A DNA stretch of 29,406 bases from Stramonita haemastoma (Eukaryota; Mollusca; Gastropoda; Neogastropoda; Muricidae): contig CM060337.1 of the NCBI GenBank assembly GCA_030674155.1, positions 48,656,475 to 48,685,880 on the forward strand. Reading direction: 5' to 3'. The translations under genes and the position numbers were made by a program. The notes beneath the pieces were generated by a model. That model was not told the DNA's origin and made no database searches. It saw only the letters and a program-made list of their open reading frames with translations. Shown piece by piece: positions 1 through 9,566 of the stretch. Each line of letters starts with the position of its first letter. The stretch's first letter is position 1.

Positions 1-12
1 GATCCACAACCT

Positions 13-26
13 TGTGCGTGTGTGTG

Positions 27-61
<35 letters not shown>

Positions 62-82
62 GTGTGTGTGTGTGTGTCTGTG
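13..82. repeat. (GT)n microsatellite
   Basis: A GT dinucleotide run with a few TT interruptions opens the window. It is followed by a G-rich non-coding stretch to about 200. No gene is associated with it. Confidence 0.95.
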
Positions 83-289
83 CATGAGTGCACACCTCTT
101 TGTTTATGTGTGTGGGGGGGAGGTAATGGTGGGTAGCATGGGGGGAAGGGGAGGAGGTTATAGGTGTTGGGTTTGTGATGTGTTATGTGGGGTGTAGGTA
201 AAGGTGGGATATTTAAAAAATTGAAATGAAAATAAATTCTAGGGAATAATGTCTTTCAGTAGCAGCATTGTAGGCATTTTTGAGTAAAC

Positions 290-1130
290 ACCATGCCTTT
301 GGCCTGACTTGACTGAGTTTCGGCTCCTGGATGAGCCATCATTAGATGTCCGGCAGTGATTGAAACTCTACCGATGTGGTACCTTACAGCAAGACACTTT
401 TAGAATTCACCTTTGTGGACATGTGGTGATTTAGCCTGTTGTGCCCAGTGTGGAGTCTCAGAATGATGACTTGCTCTTCTCTTGTGAGGTGGTGGTAGTC
501 GTCCTTTTCTACTCTAGGTCAGGCCATAGATTTCATGATTGGGTTTTTTTTTATGGAAGGTGAGGCTGCCTTCACACTGTTCTTTTTGTACCCTTGTTTT
601 GCAAGTTCATCAGCCTGTTCATTACCAGGTATAGCACAGTGGGCAGGGATCCATTGCAGGGTTACACATTTGTTTTGTGTAAGGAGCTGTTGTTCCCTTC
701 AAAGTTCTGTTTCTTTGTCTGGAGACAGGGCTTGTAGGACTGACAGGGTAGCAGTGAAGAAAAACACTTGCTGGCGTTCATCTTTGGAGTGACTGACCAT
801 GGCAGCTTGTTTCGGAGTTTGGGTGTCTGCACGTGCAGTGTGTCCCTGTTGGGATGTTTGCTGTTTCTCCTTCTCCAGATGGGAACTTGATCAGCACTCC
901 TACTCCTCCATTGGAGACAGCATCTGTAGCTGATCCATCTGTGTAGACATGAATCTTTGCCTGATCTGGATAGAAGTCTTCTACCAAGGCCAGGGTGAGT
1001 GCCTTCTGACTGCTGTCACACTGAGTTCCATGATCATGGAGGTAATGACTGTCCTGTTCTTCAGCTGCAGCTTACTTCTGCTCATCTGTGGGCTACTCCA
1101 CTGTTCAGACTTTTCCCTATGTTGCACACG
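290..1130 (-). pseudogene. Degraded LINE tail: RNase H domain plus C-terminal region
   Basis: Read on the minus strand, this is the end of a non-LTR retrotransposon ORF2 that carries a ribonuclease H domain, which in such elements removes RNA from the RNA-DNA hybrid. The first RNase H motif IHVYTDGSAT lies near 925-950. A second block, VFFFTATLSVLQAL, lies near 735-775; related elements normally have TDS where this copy has TAT, so a catalytic aspartate appears lost. The block HCAIPGNEQADELAKQG lies near 590-650. The downstream LTREEQVIILRLHTGHNRL block near 424-485 is typical of the segment after RNase H in such LINEs. The frame changes near 835, with stops near 1065, 700 and 513, so it is dead. 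The RT that should precede it is missing; a 59-bp minisatellite occupies that side. The clade is not resolved. Confidence 0.85.
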
Positions 1131-1180
1131 CCTTCCTGCACTACTCAGGAGGGAAAACAGGTGCAGCTTCTCTGCATAGG

Positions 1181-1770
1181 GAAAGAGTTGAGTGATGCAG
1201 GGTGTAGGGTACACCTCTTTCCTGCAGAGAATGCACAGGGAAAGAGTTCAGCTGATGCTGGGTGTAGGGTACACCTATTTCCTGCAGAGAATGCACAGGC
1301 AAAGAGTTGAGTGATGCAGGGTGTAGGGTACACCTCTTTCCTGCAGAGAATGCACAGGGAAAGAGTTGAGTGGTGCTGGGTGTAGGGTACACCTCTTTCC
1401 TGCAGAGAATGCACAGGCAAAGAGTTGAGTGATGCAGGGTGTAGGGTACACCTCTTTCCTGCAGAGAATGCACAGGGAAAGAGTTGAGCTGATGCTGGGT
1501 GTAGGGTACACCTCTTTACTGCAGAGAATGCACAGGCAAAGAGTTGAGTGATGCAGGTGTAGGACACTCTTTCCTGAGAAGAATCTACAGGAGAGAGTTG
1601 GAGCTGTGCTGGGTGTAGGGTACACCTCTTTACTGCAGAGATATGCACGGGAAAGAGTTACTGATGACTGGTTCTATGTGACACCTTCTTCCTGCAGGAG
1701 AATGCACAGGGAAAGAGTTGAGTGATGCAGGTGTAGGGTACACCTCTTTCCTGCAGAGAATGCACAAGGA
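1181..1770. repeat. 59/60-bp minisatellite, ten units, with a palindrome in most units
   Basis: Units begin near 1181, 1240, 1300, 1359, 1418, 1477, 1537, 1591, 1651 and 1711. The core of most units is GGTGTAGGGTACACC, a perfect 6-bp inverted repeat around GGG, followed by CTCTTTCCTGCAGAGAATGC. Units alternate between a form starting CAAAGAG with GATGCAG and a form starting GAAAGAG with GATGCTG, so the true period over 1240-1650 is about 119 bp. Units 7 and 9 are degraded. The 59/60-bp lengths throw the minus-strand reading into all three frames, so the long open frames here are not genes. Confidence 0.95.
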
Positions 1771-2280
1771 CACCACTGACAACCCCAGGCTTTAGCACAA
1801 AACCAATATCAATGAAGAAATGGGGTCTCCACCTCTTCACTGAACATCTTAGGGACTCTGGGAACCAGGGGAAAAAACTGGATATGCTCATGAACTAAAA
1901 GATGACAAATTAATCATTCACTTTGCAGATCATTATTTATTATTAACTCTCTCAATTCTGGGCTCTTTGTATTTAGTGTTCATTTGGATACTGGACATTT
2001 GAATGGTGTTTCTTTTCATAACTTCCTTTTTACAACAGAATTTAGGGTGGTTGCAAATGCATAGAAGGGTAATTTTCAACATTGTTGAAAAACATTTTTT
2101 TCAATATAAATCAGTTGAGAAATCCTGTATAATGTAAAAAAAAGGGGGGGGGGCTATGTGAGTGTGTCTGCATGATACAAATTAGTTAATATTAGTAAAA
2201 TGCAATTGACAAATTCATAATTTTTCATAATGCAATGCAGTCCGTGCATTTCATGGTCCTGATGGTGAGATGTGGGGGAC
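1771..2280. other. AT-rich stretch, no feature recognised
   Basis: AT-rich sequence with short homopolymers (A and G runs near 2135-2152). I see no coding frame, RNA gene or repeat unit. Confidence 0.6.
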
Positions 2281-2740
2281 AAAATGTGAAACTCTTATGC
2301 CAGGGTTTGTTCCTACACTGAAGGAACACTCCTGCTCTGGTCATCCAGTGGGCATGTGCACTGGCCCCTCCTTCCCCTCCTCCTTCCCATTACTGACAGC
2401 TCAATGTCAGCGTCACTGGCCAGCTCTCTCTCCTCTTCCCATACTGAGTAATGCAGGTCAGCCCTCCTTTCCCCTTCCTCCTTCCCCATTACTGACAGCT
2501 CAATGTCAGTGTCACTGGCCACGCCTCTCTCCTCTTCCACATCAAGTGGGATGTCCAAACTTTCATGTTCACTCTCCTCAGGTAGAACAAAGTCACTCTC
2601 ACTGTCTTTTCTTCAACATTTTCTACATCTGATCCTTCCCTCTGGACCAGTGTGGACCAGTTCTGCGGGCTTCTTGTAAATTGTAAACACGCCTTTCTCG
2701 TCTGCTCTGCTCTACTCATACTAGGTTCCCAAGCCATTGG
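2281..2740 (-). pseudogene. Acidic coding-like fragment with 33-residue direct repeat
   Basis: On the minus strand a frame rich in Glu, Asp and Ser runs through this block. It holds ESDFVLPEESEHESLDIPLD near 2540-2605, then two copies of a segment containing ASDTDIELSVMG or ASDADIELSVMG. The DNA repeat is 99 bp, exactly 33 codons (ACTGACAGC recurs at 2392 and 2491). A frameshift near 2605-2620 separates it from an upstream piece ending EGSDVENVEEK. Acidic N-terminal regions like this occur in some DNA transposases, including piggyBac, but I see no catalytic domain, so the family is not assigned. It may equally be a host gene relic or a chance frame stretched by the duplication. Confidence 0.35.
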
Positions 2741-3100
2741 TGTTCATTTACACAGGGAGGACCCAATGCTAAAATTAGTTGTGCAGCACAGCAAGTATAC
2801 GCTCACCAGTAACTCCATTGGTGTAAGGTTGAAGTATGTTATAATTAGGCTGTACCATGGAGGGCTCTGTCTGTAACTGGGTCATCATGTCACTTATGCA
2901 AATTTTTGAAGGTCGGAAGGCTATAGCCACTGATAGTATACAACTGGATGGGTATGGAGAGAGTTCATTTATATTATTATCATTTTTGTTATCATTACCA
3001 TGATTATTGTCACCATTACTATAATGAGAAATAAGTGGACAGCCATTTTGATACTTTACTACGATCCCTTTGTTTTTTAATCTCCCTTTTACTATTACAT
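2741..3100. other. Unique AT-rich sequence, no feature recognised
   Basis: No convincing frame or repeat. A short stretch of ATTATTATC-like triplets lies near 2970-3015. Confidence 0.5.
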
Positions 3101-3197
3101 ACAAAGACACACAACACCACACACACACACCACACACACACACACCCCACGCACACACACACACACACACCACCACGCACACACACACACACACACA

Positions 3198-3230
<33 letters not shown>

Positions 3231-3264
3231 CACACACAGATAGAGAGAAAGAGAGAAAGAGAGT

Positions 3265-3299
<35 letters not shown>

Positions 3300-3372
3300 A
3301 ACACACACACAAACACACACACACACACACAACACACAGACACACACACACATCACACACCACACACACACA
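3101..3372. repeat. CA-rich microsatellite block
   Basis: Long CA runs broken by CC, GC and a short GAGA-rich patch near 3238-3264. The apparent His-Thr or Cys-Val open frames across it are simple-repeat artefacts. Confidence 0.95.
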
Positions 3373-3453
3373 CCACTGTCAAAGCAGATTTTTTCCCACA
3401 CATTTTGTTGACATCCAGTCAACCACAGTGGCCATAACAGGACTCTACAACAC

Positions 3454-3484
<31 letters not shown>

Positions 3485-3731
3485 CACACACACACACCAC
3501 ACACACACAACACACACACACACACACCAGCACGACGCACGCGCGCGCGACGCACGGCGCGCACGCACGCACCACACACACAGAATTATACACACACATA
3601 ACACATACATACACACAAACACACACACACACACCAACACCACCACCACCACCACCACTGTCAAAGCAGATTTTTTTCACACACATTTTGTTGACATCCA
3701 GTCAACCACAGTGGCCATAACAGGACTCCAC

Positions 3732-3735
<4 letters not shown>
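3373..3735. repeat. About 80-bp unit duplicated between CA tracts, period 283 bp
   Basis: The segment starting CACTGTCAAAGCAGATTT and including TGACATCCAGTCAACCACAG occurs at 3374-3451 and again at 3657-3733 with only a few differences. CA-rich DNA fills the space between and continues after both copies. This is a tandem duplication of (unique segment plus CA tract) rather than plain microsatellite growth. Confidence 0.9.
3529..3572. other. CpG-dense alternating purine-pyrimidine island
   Basis: Inside the CA block the sequence changes to CACGCGCGCGCGA and CACGGCGCGCACGCACGC, giving about a dozen CpG in roughly 44 bases. Alternating CG/CA sequence is the classical Z-DNA-prone type. No gene is attached. 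Confidence 0.8.
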
Positions 3736-3795
<60 letters not shown>

Positions 3796-3859
3796 ACACA
3801 GATTTATACACACACATATACACACACATACATACACACAAAGGTATACACACACATAC

Positions 3860-3929
<70 letters not shown>
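3734..3929. repeat. (CA)n microsatellite with a degenerate middle
   Basis: Two long CA runs (about 3736-3795 and 3860-3928) are separated by imperfect CA/TA sequence. Confidence 0.95.
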
Positions 3930-3932
<3 letters not shown>

Positions 3933-4240
3933 GGAACTCTAAAATCACATAAGAACTTCCTCAAAATCTCCAATAGGAAAGCACTAAAACTATCTAAGTT
4001 CAATCAGACATATATCAACAGTTACACATACATTGAGTTTTTCCTGGTATGCATTATAGTGAACTCTAAAATCTCTTAAAACTTTTATAATCTCCAGTGC
4101 AAAAACATTTAAAGATGTGAGTTCAATCAGATGTATATTGAACAATACAGATATATGGACTTTTTATGGTATACCATATTGAAAACAGTAAATCTCATGA
4201 TGGGAACTTTCTAACATCTTCAGTTGGAAAACAGTGGTCT
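3930..4240. repeat. Degenerate tandem repeat of about 120-127 bp, 2.5 copies
   Basis: GAACTCTAAAATC starts at 3934 and again at 4061, followed each time by related blocks such as AATCTCCA, AGTTCAATCAGA and TGGTAT. A weaker third copy starts near 4181. Copies are clearly diverged, so this is an old array. Confidence 0.75.
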
Positions 4241-5050
4241 GCCTACATTAACTGACTGCAGACAGTTGTGAAACATGATGCCAGTAGTACGAAAAGGAAA
4301 ATGGGTAATGCACAAGGGACTGACTGATATGCTGGTGCATGTAGCCTACTCTGTCTCTTCCTGTTTCTTCTGTCTTTCCACTGCTCTGGAGAGGATTCAG
4401 TTCATTGCTGGAGTTGACTGCATTTGCTTCTGTCATGAGGGGCAGATAGCTGGTGTCTGTGCTCTGTGTAATACACCATGTCTGTTGTTCAGTCTGTTTT
4501 CTGTGATTGGTGTTGGTTGCCTATTCATTTTTTCTGGTTCTATTCTTTGTTTCAGACATGAATAAGCTCATGTTTTGTTTAACAATATTAATAAATGGAA
4601 TTTATGTAGCGCTATATCTTGCATGTTTGCCTACTTTCAGTTCCCTTCATATTAAAAAAACAACATGACTCCATCACTTCTTTTAGTAAACACTAAAGCT
4701 AATCACAGAAATAAAGTTAAAGGAAACTGACCAAATGTTTGATATTGTTCTTTCTTAGTTCTCTCACACAAATCACCACTTTCTGTGTAATCTGCTATGA
4801 CATTATGATCATCCACATTAAGTTTCAACTGAATTCAATCTCCACCAAGCATTGGTAAATCAGTGTAACAGCATTTTCATGATAACATGCCATGGCTTCT
4901 GATCTCTGACACTTTTCAATTCTGACAGCAATCAACCCTTCCCACACATAATGGACACATGCACAGTCAAGCACACACAACACATTTTCCACACAAGTAC
5001 AAACTCTCTCTTCCCTTTTTATCAGAAGACTAACAATCATGTATGCACAT
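4241..5050. other. No gene recognised
   Basis: An open frame on the plus strand at 4275-4565 has a Cys-rich, hydrophobic reading but no domain I recognise and no supporting splice context. Near 4597-4615 the sequence TTTATGTAGCGCTATAT resembles a motif I associate with interspersed repeats of marine animals, but no repeat body can be defined. Confidence 0.5.
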
Positions 5051-5123
5051 GCAGGCACACACACACACACTCACATTCTCTCTGTCTCTGTCCCTCTCTC
5101 CCTGTCTCTCTCTCCCTGTCTTG

Positions 5124-5197
<74 letters not shown>

Positions 5198-5214
5198 TCT
5201 TCCTTCTCTCTTCT
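5051..5214. repeat. Compound (CA)n-(CT)n microsatellite
   Basis: A short CA run (5055-5075) passes into a long CT tract (about 5085-5200), nearly pure from 5127. Confidence 0.95.
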
Positions 5215-5640
5215 CTCCTATTATCATTATGATGTAATAATATCAAAGATATGAAAACATGGAAAATCTAATACTTCACTCACTCACAAACACACTCACT
5301 CACACACACAACACCACCACAACACACACATCATCCTCTCTGTCTTTTCTCTCCTCTGTCTCTCTCTCTCTGTCCCCTCTCTCTCCCTGTCCCTCTCTCT
5401 CTCTGTTCTTCTCTCTCTCATATTATCATCATTATGATGTAATATTAAAGATATGAAAACATGGAAAATCTAATATTACTCCATCACATACATCTATCAT
5501 CCATCCTCTCTGTCTCTCTCTCCCTGTCATCTCTCTCCCTGTCCCTCTCTCTCTCTGTTCTCTCTCTCTCATATATCATCATATGATGTAATATACAGAT
5601 AGAAAACATGGAAAATCTAATACTTCATGCACACACACAC
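5215..5640. repeat. Tandem unit: CT tract plus TATGATGTAATAT / AACATGGAAAATCTAATA block, three copies
   Basis: The block with ATTATGATGTAAT, then GAAAACATGGAAAATCTAAT, occurs near 5225-5275, 5430-5477 and 5575-5622. Each copy follows a CT-rich tract. The third copy is shortened by small deletions. The unit is about 145-205 bp depending on the CT length. Confidence 0.85.
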
Positions 5641-6034
5641 CAGCAATGTATGTTACACACACATAAGCAAACACATACTGACACACAACCTCCTCCCTGA
5701 CACAATTCATTCATAATCATAAACCTCACATCCAATACAAAACTCTCCTCTGCATGAGTTACAGTGCTTGACAGATAATAGTTGCAATGACCAACCCCCC
5801 CCCCCCCCCCTCCCTTCCTGATCCATCATGGGTGTGGTGAAGAGTTCTCTGTGTGAAATTCAAGTTTTCTTCAGGGAAGTGCATTCCACCTTAGTGCAGG
5901 TACAACATGTCTAAAGTTCTTCTTTTTCTTCTCTTCTTCTTCTTCAGCCTGACTGCTATCAGCTGATCTACAGTTTTTTCTGCACAATCTACTTTTAGAA
6001 AACACTTGCTGCCAACATTATTTTACATAGTCAA
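5641..6034. other. No gene recognised; contains a C16 run
   Basis: CA-poor transition sequence with a homopolymer of about 16 C at 5795-5810 and a pyrimidine (TCT-rich) patch near 5917-5945. Confidence 0.6.
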
Positions 6035-6410
6035 AAGTATGGTAAAATTTCTGATGATCTACACGAGTTAAGTAAGGTTGGGAAAAATTCCAATGATCTT
6101 CCACATGAAGTAAGGGTAGGGACAAATTTCATTTTATATTCTACATGAGTATAAGTATGGGATGAGGAAATTTCCAGATTATCTTTTATATAATAAAAGA
6201 GTAGGGAAAATTCCAGATTATATTCTACATGAGTTAAATAAGAGTAGGGAAAATTCCAGATTATTATCTATATGAAATAAGAGATGGGAAAATTTCATAT
6301 TATCTTTTTATGTGAGTTAAGTAAAAGTAGGGAAAATTCCAGATTATCTTCTTCATGAGCTAGAGAAAAGGGAAAATTCCAGACTATCTTCTTGGTTACA
6401 AACCATCTTC
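6035..6410. repeat. Minisatellite of about 42 bp, eight to nine units
   Basis: The recurring core is GTAGGGAAAATTCCAGATTA followed by CTACATGAGTTAAGTAA. Cores lie near 6080, 6119, 6165, 6203, 6247, 6287, 6330 and 6369, so the spacing is about 38-46 bp. Units are diverged with indels. Confidence 0.85.
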
Positions 6411-6519
6411 TACATCAGAAAGCAAGTAGTTCATATATTCTAAATTTTGAGTTTTTACATGAGTTAAAAGCAAATATTCTGGATAATACACAAGGCTTCA
6501 GATTATCAACCTCCCCCCT

Positions 6520-6655
6520 AAACTGAATAACTAGCACCCAGATGACTTATGACAAACCAATTGAGACCTAAGTTTCAAAGGATTTGAACCACAGACCTCT
6601 TTCTTCTCAGGTGGCCAAGTTACTCCTAGACCCCCACTACCTCCCTTGACACAGT
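6520..6655 (-). mobile_element. tRNA-like SINE head (candidate)
   Basis: On the minus strand GGTCTAGGAGTAAC (near 6619-6634) resembles a tRNA box A, and GTGGTTCAAATCC (near 6580-6593) matches the box B consensus GGTTCRANNCC. Between them lies GAGAAGAAAGAGGTCT, as in SINE heads with a longer middle. I cannot define the body or its end, and it is too irregular for a functional tRNA. Confidence 0.45.
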
Positions 6656-6852
6656 GTGGGGATAGCTGACGACAGACAGGTCTGCCACACTCACCTTGGG
6701 GCACACACTGACAGGACTTTTCCCACATCCCACACAACACACCCTGCAAGGAGGAAGAACTGAACAGTGGACACAGCATCCTCCCAGCTTACCTTCACAT
6801 CTAACTGCCAGTGTGAGGTCAGCAGCTAAACAGTTACCAATCAAACACTCAC

Positions 6853-6877
6853 AACATGCGCGCACGCGCACACACGA

Positions 6878-6913
<36 letters not shown>

Positions 6914-7154
6914 CTTCCCCACCTCAATACTCACTCCCTACATACACACTCCCTTATTTACACACCACACACACAATGCCCACTTCCCCCCCCCCCCCTT
7001 TTCCCCAGCTACACACATACTCCTTTCCCCCTCAACACTCACCTCCCTAACATACACACATCCTCCCACCTATACACACACCCACTACACACATCCCCCA
7101 CCTACTCACACACACATCACCACACCACACACACAACACACACACACACACACA

Positions 7155-7234
<80 letters not shown>

Positions 7235-7236
7235 TG
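6853..7236. repeat. CA-rich block with C homopolymer
   Basis: CA runs at about 6880-6912 and 7125-7232 are separated by CACA/CTCC-rich sequence and a C run of about 13 near 6986-6999. Long His-Thr readings across it are artefacts. Confidence 0.9.
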
Positions 7237-7454
7237 AGATCAATGTCCAGTTTCAGTTTTCAGTTTTCCCCAGGAGATGTCCCATGTGCAAACATTCCCT
7301 ACACTCTACACCATCTGCCAAGAAATCTACAATGCAGGTGCCTGACAGCTGTATAAGCCAGTGTGCTGGACAAGCCTCACATGCATGCTGGGTATCTTCT
7401 ACAAGTCTGGCATTGCTGAGAAAATGTCTCTGATAAAGAAACTTGCATCATGTT

Positions 7455-7575
7455 ATCATCATATATAACACTGACCTTAGCTGAGCATCAATGGTATGTT
7501 CATGTCATCATCATAGCACTGGCCATAGCTGAGTATCATGGTATGTTCATGACATCATCATCCATAGCTGAACAA
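7455..7575. repeat. Short tandem repeat of about 49 bp, 2.5 copies
   Basis: The core ATAGCTGAGTATCATGGTATG with a following TTCATG.CATCATCAT block recurs near 7475, 7524 and, truncated, 7563. Confidence 0.75.
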
Positions 7576-7757
7576 CTCTTATCAGATAAATGACTGGTTT
7601 TAAAAGATGTCTTCACACATGGAACTCCAGTTCACAGATTTATTGAGAGGATATGCAGAAGAATGGATTGGGAACCAACAATACCTTCCCCCTCCCCAAC
7701 CACACAACTCAGTGGTGACTCCAACCTGCACCAGTACATTACATTGCATCACCAGCC

Positions 7758-8400
7758 TGACCTTGTAACACCTGCTATTTACCCTCTAACACCTTATTTT
7801 ACACTGTAACACCCTGCTATATACCCTGTAAAACCTGCTATTTTACCATGTAGCGCCTTATTTTAACCTATAACATATTGCTATTTTACCCAATAACATA
7901 CAGCTATTTACCTTGTAACACTTATTTTACCCTGTAACACCTGATTTTACCATGAACTACCTGCTATTTTACCCTATAACACCCTGCTATTTTACCTGTA
8001 ACACCCTGCTATATTACATGTAACACCCTGCTATTTACCTTGTAACACCTGCTATTTTACCTGTAACACACTACTTTACACTGTAACACCCTGCTATTTA
8101 CCTGTACACCTGCTATTTTACCCTGTAACACCACTACTTTACACTGTAACACCTGCTATTTACCTTGTAACACCCTGCTATTTTACCTGTAACACCCTGC
8201 TATTTTACCTGTAACACTACTACTTTACACTGTAACACCTGCTGTTTTATCCTGTAACACCCAGCTATTTTACCTGTAACACTGCTACTTTACACAGTAA
8301 TACCCTGCTATTTTACCCCTTAACACCTTATTTTACCTGTATCACCCTGCTATTTTACACTGTAACACCTTGCTATGTGACCTGATAACCACCTGCTAAT
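7758..8400. repeat. 22-bp minisatellite, roughly 29 units
   Basis: The consensus is TGTAACACCCTGCTATTTTA plus CC, with variants CTACTTTACAC and TTATTTTACC. The array is continuous for about 640 bp. The minus strand of many units reads CAGGTAAAATAG, which resembles a 5' splice donor (CAG/GTAAAA). No gene structure around it supports a splicing role. Confidence 0.95.
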
Positions 8401-8949
8401 CCCTTGTTCTTTTTGTAAAAAAACAAAACAAAAAACCAACATAAAAATAAACAAAAACCACCACAACAACAAAAAACAAAGACAAAAAGAAAGCCAAGTA
8501 AAATAGAGCCACACAGTACAAATGAACCCACCTAACAAAGTGGAAACAAACTAGGATCCTACCCCTCTTCTGCTTCACTGAATTCAAAATAAATACAGAA
8601 ACTAAAATGGATACTCTATGATACTCAAGCTCAAACAAGCAAACAGATATCTTTATCCTTTAAATGCCAAAGCTTTCTAAATTCACTATATCTGCCACAA
8701 TCACAACACAGAACAAAGAGAGAATGAATGAACCAATGAAGGAATGTGGGGAAGTTACTGCTAATAAGATGTAAAACCCATTTAGCAGACCCAAAAATCT
8801 ACAAAATAACACAAGGTATCACAGATACCATGGAAATATCTTTTAAAAAAATCAAGACAAGTGTCACTGAAGCATGTGCTATCCTCTAGCAAGTTAATGC
8901 TGTCATGGCTTCATGTAACACTAAACCAGGTCATATACAGCACACAGAA
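8401..8949. other. A-rich unique sequence, no feature recognised
   Basis: AAAAACAAA-rich stretch near 8416-8490, then ordinary AT-rich DNA. No gene. Confidence 0.5.
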
Positions 8950-8968
8950 AAACAGAGAGAGAGAGAGA

Positions 8969-9011
<43 letters not shown>

Positions 9012-9017
9012 AGAGGG

Positions 9018-9070
<53 letters not shown>

Positions 9071-9342
9071 AGAGAGAGAGAGAAAGAGAAGAGAGAAGAG
9101 AGAGAGAGAGAGAGACAGAGACAGAGAGAAAGGAAGAGAAGAGAGAGAGAGAAAGAGAAAGAAGGACAGACAGAAGACAGACAGACAGGCGCAAACAAAC
9201 AGAAACAGGCACAGAGGAGAGATAGGAGGGAGAGAGAGGAGAGAGAGGGAGAGAGAGGGAGAGAGGAGAGAGAGAGGAGGAAGAGAGAAAAACAGAAAGG
9301 AGGGAGAGAGAGAAAAAGACAGACAGAAAGAGGAGGGGAGGG

Positions 9343-9422
<80 letters not shown>

Positions 9423-9566
9423 GAAGACAGAGACAGACAGGACAGACAGACAGAGACAGAGACAGACAGAGAGAACAGAGAGAGACAGAAGACAGACAGA
9501 GACAGAGACAGACAGACAGAACAGAGGAGACAGAGACAGCCAGACAGCCACAGACACAGAGGAACA
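8950..9566. repeat. Polypurine tract: GA-rich microsatellite with GACA segments
   Basis: About 615 bp almost entirely of A and G on the plus strand, passing into GACAGACAGA-type repeats near 9165-9185 and 9410-9560. It includes a long pure GA run near 9348-9412. Polypurine-polypyrimidine mirror sequence of this kind can form triplex (H-DNA). Confidence 0.95.

Noticed and set aside
1145..1648. A 167-codon minus-strand frame with repeated KRCTLHPA segments
   Set aside because: It reads through the 59-bp minisatellite. The same peptides appear in all three frames because the unit alternates between 59 and 60 bp.
3019..3686. Long open frames of Cys-Val or His-Thr repeats (here and at 6696-7433, 19799-20359, 22131-22577 and elsewhere)
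   Set aside because: They translate CA/GT microsatellites, which are open in several frames. No domain is present.
4275..4565. A 96-codon Cys-rich plus-strand frame
   Set aside because: No family recognised, no neighbouring exon signals, and the composition matches surrounding T/G-rich DNA.
4594..4616. TTTATGTAGCGCTATAT as the end of a known repeat family
   Set aside because: The motif alone is too short, and no body or second copy is found in the window.
6520..6655. Functional tRNA gene on the minus strand
   Set aside because: Box A and box B are present, but the acceptor stem does not pair well and the spacing is irregular; a SINE head fits better.
1181..8400. Possible CRISPR arrays among the short tandem repeats
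   Set aside because: Units are contiguous without unique spacers of constant length, and the DNA is clearly eukaryotic.
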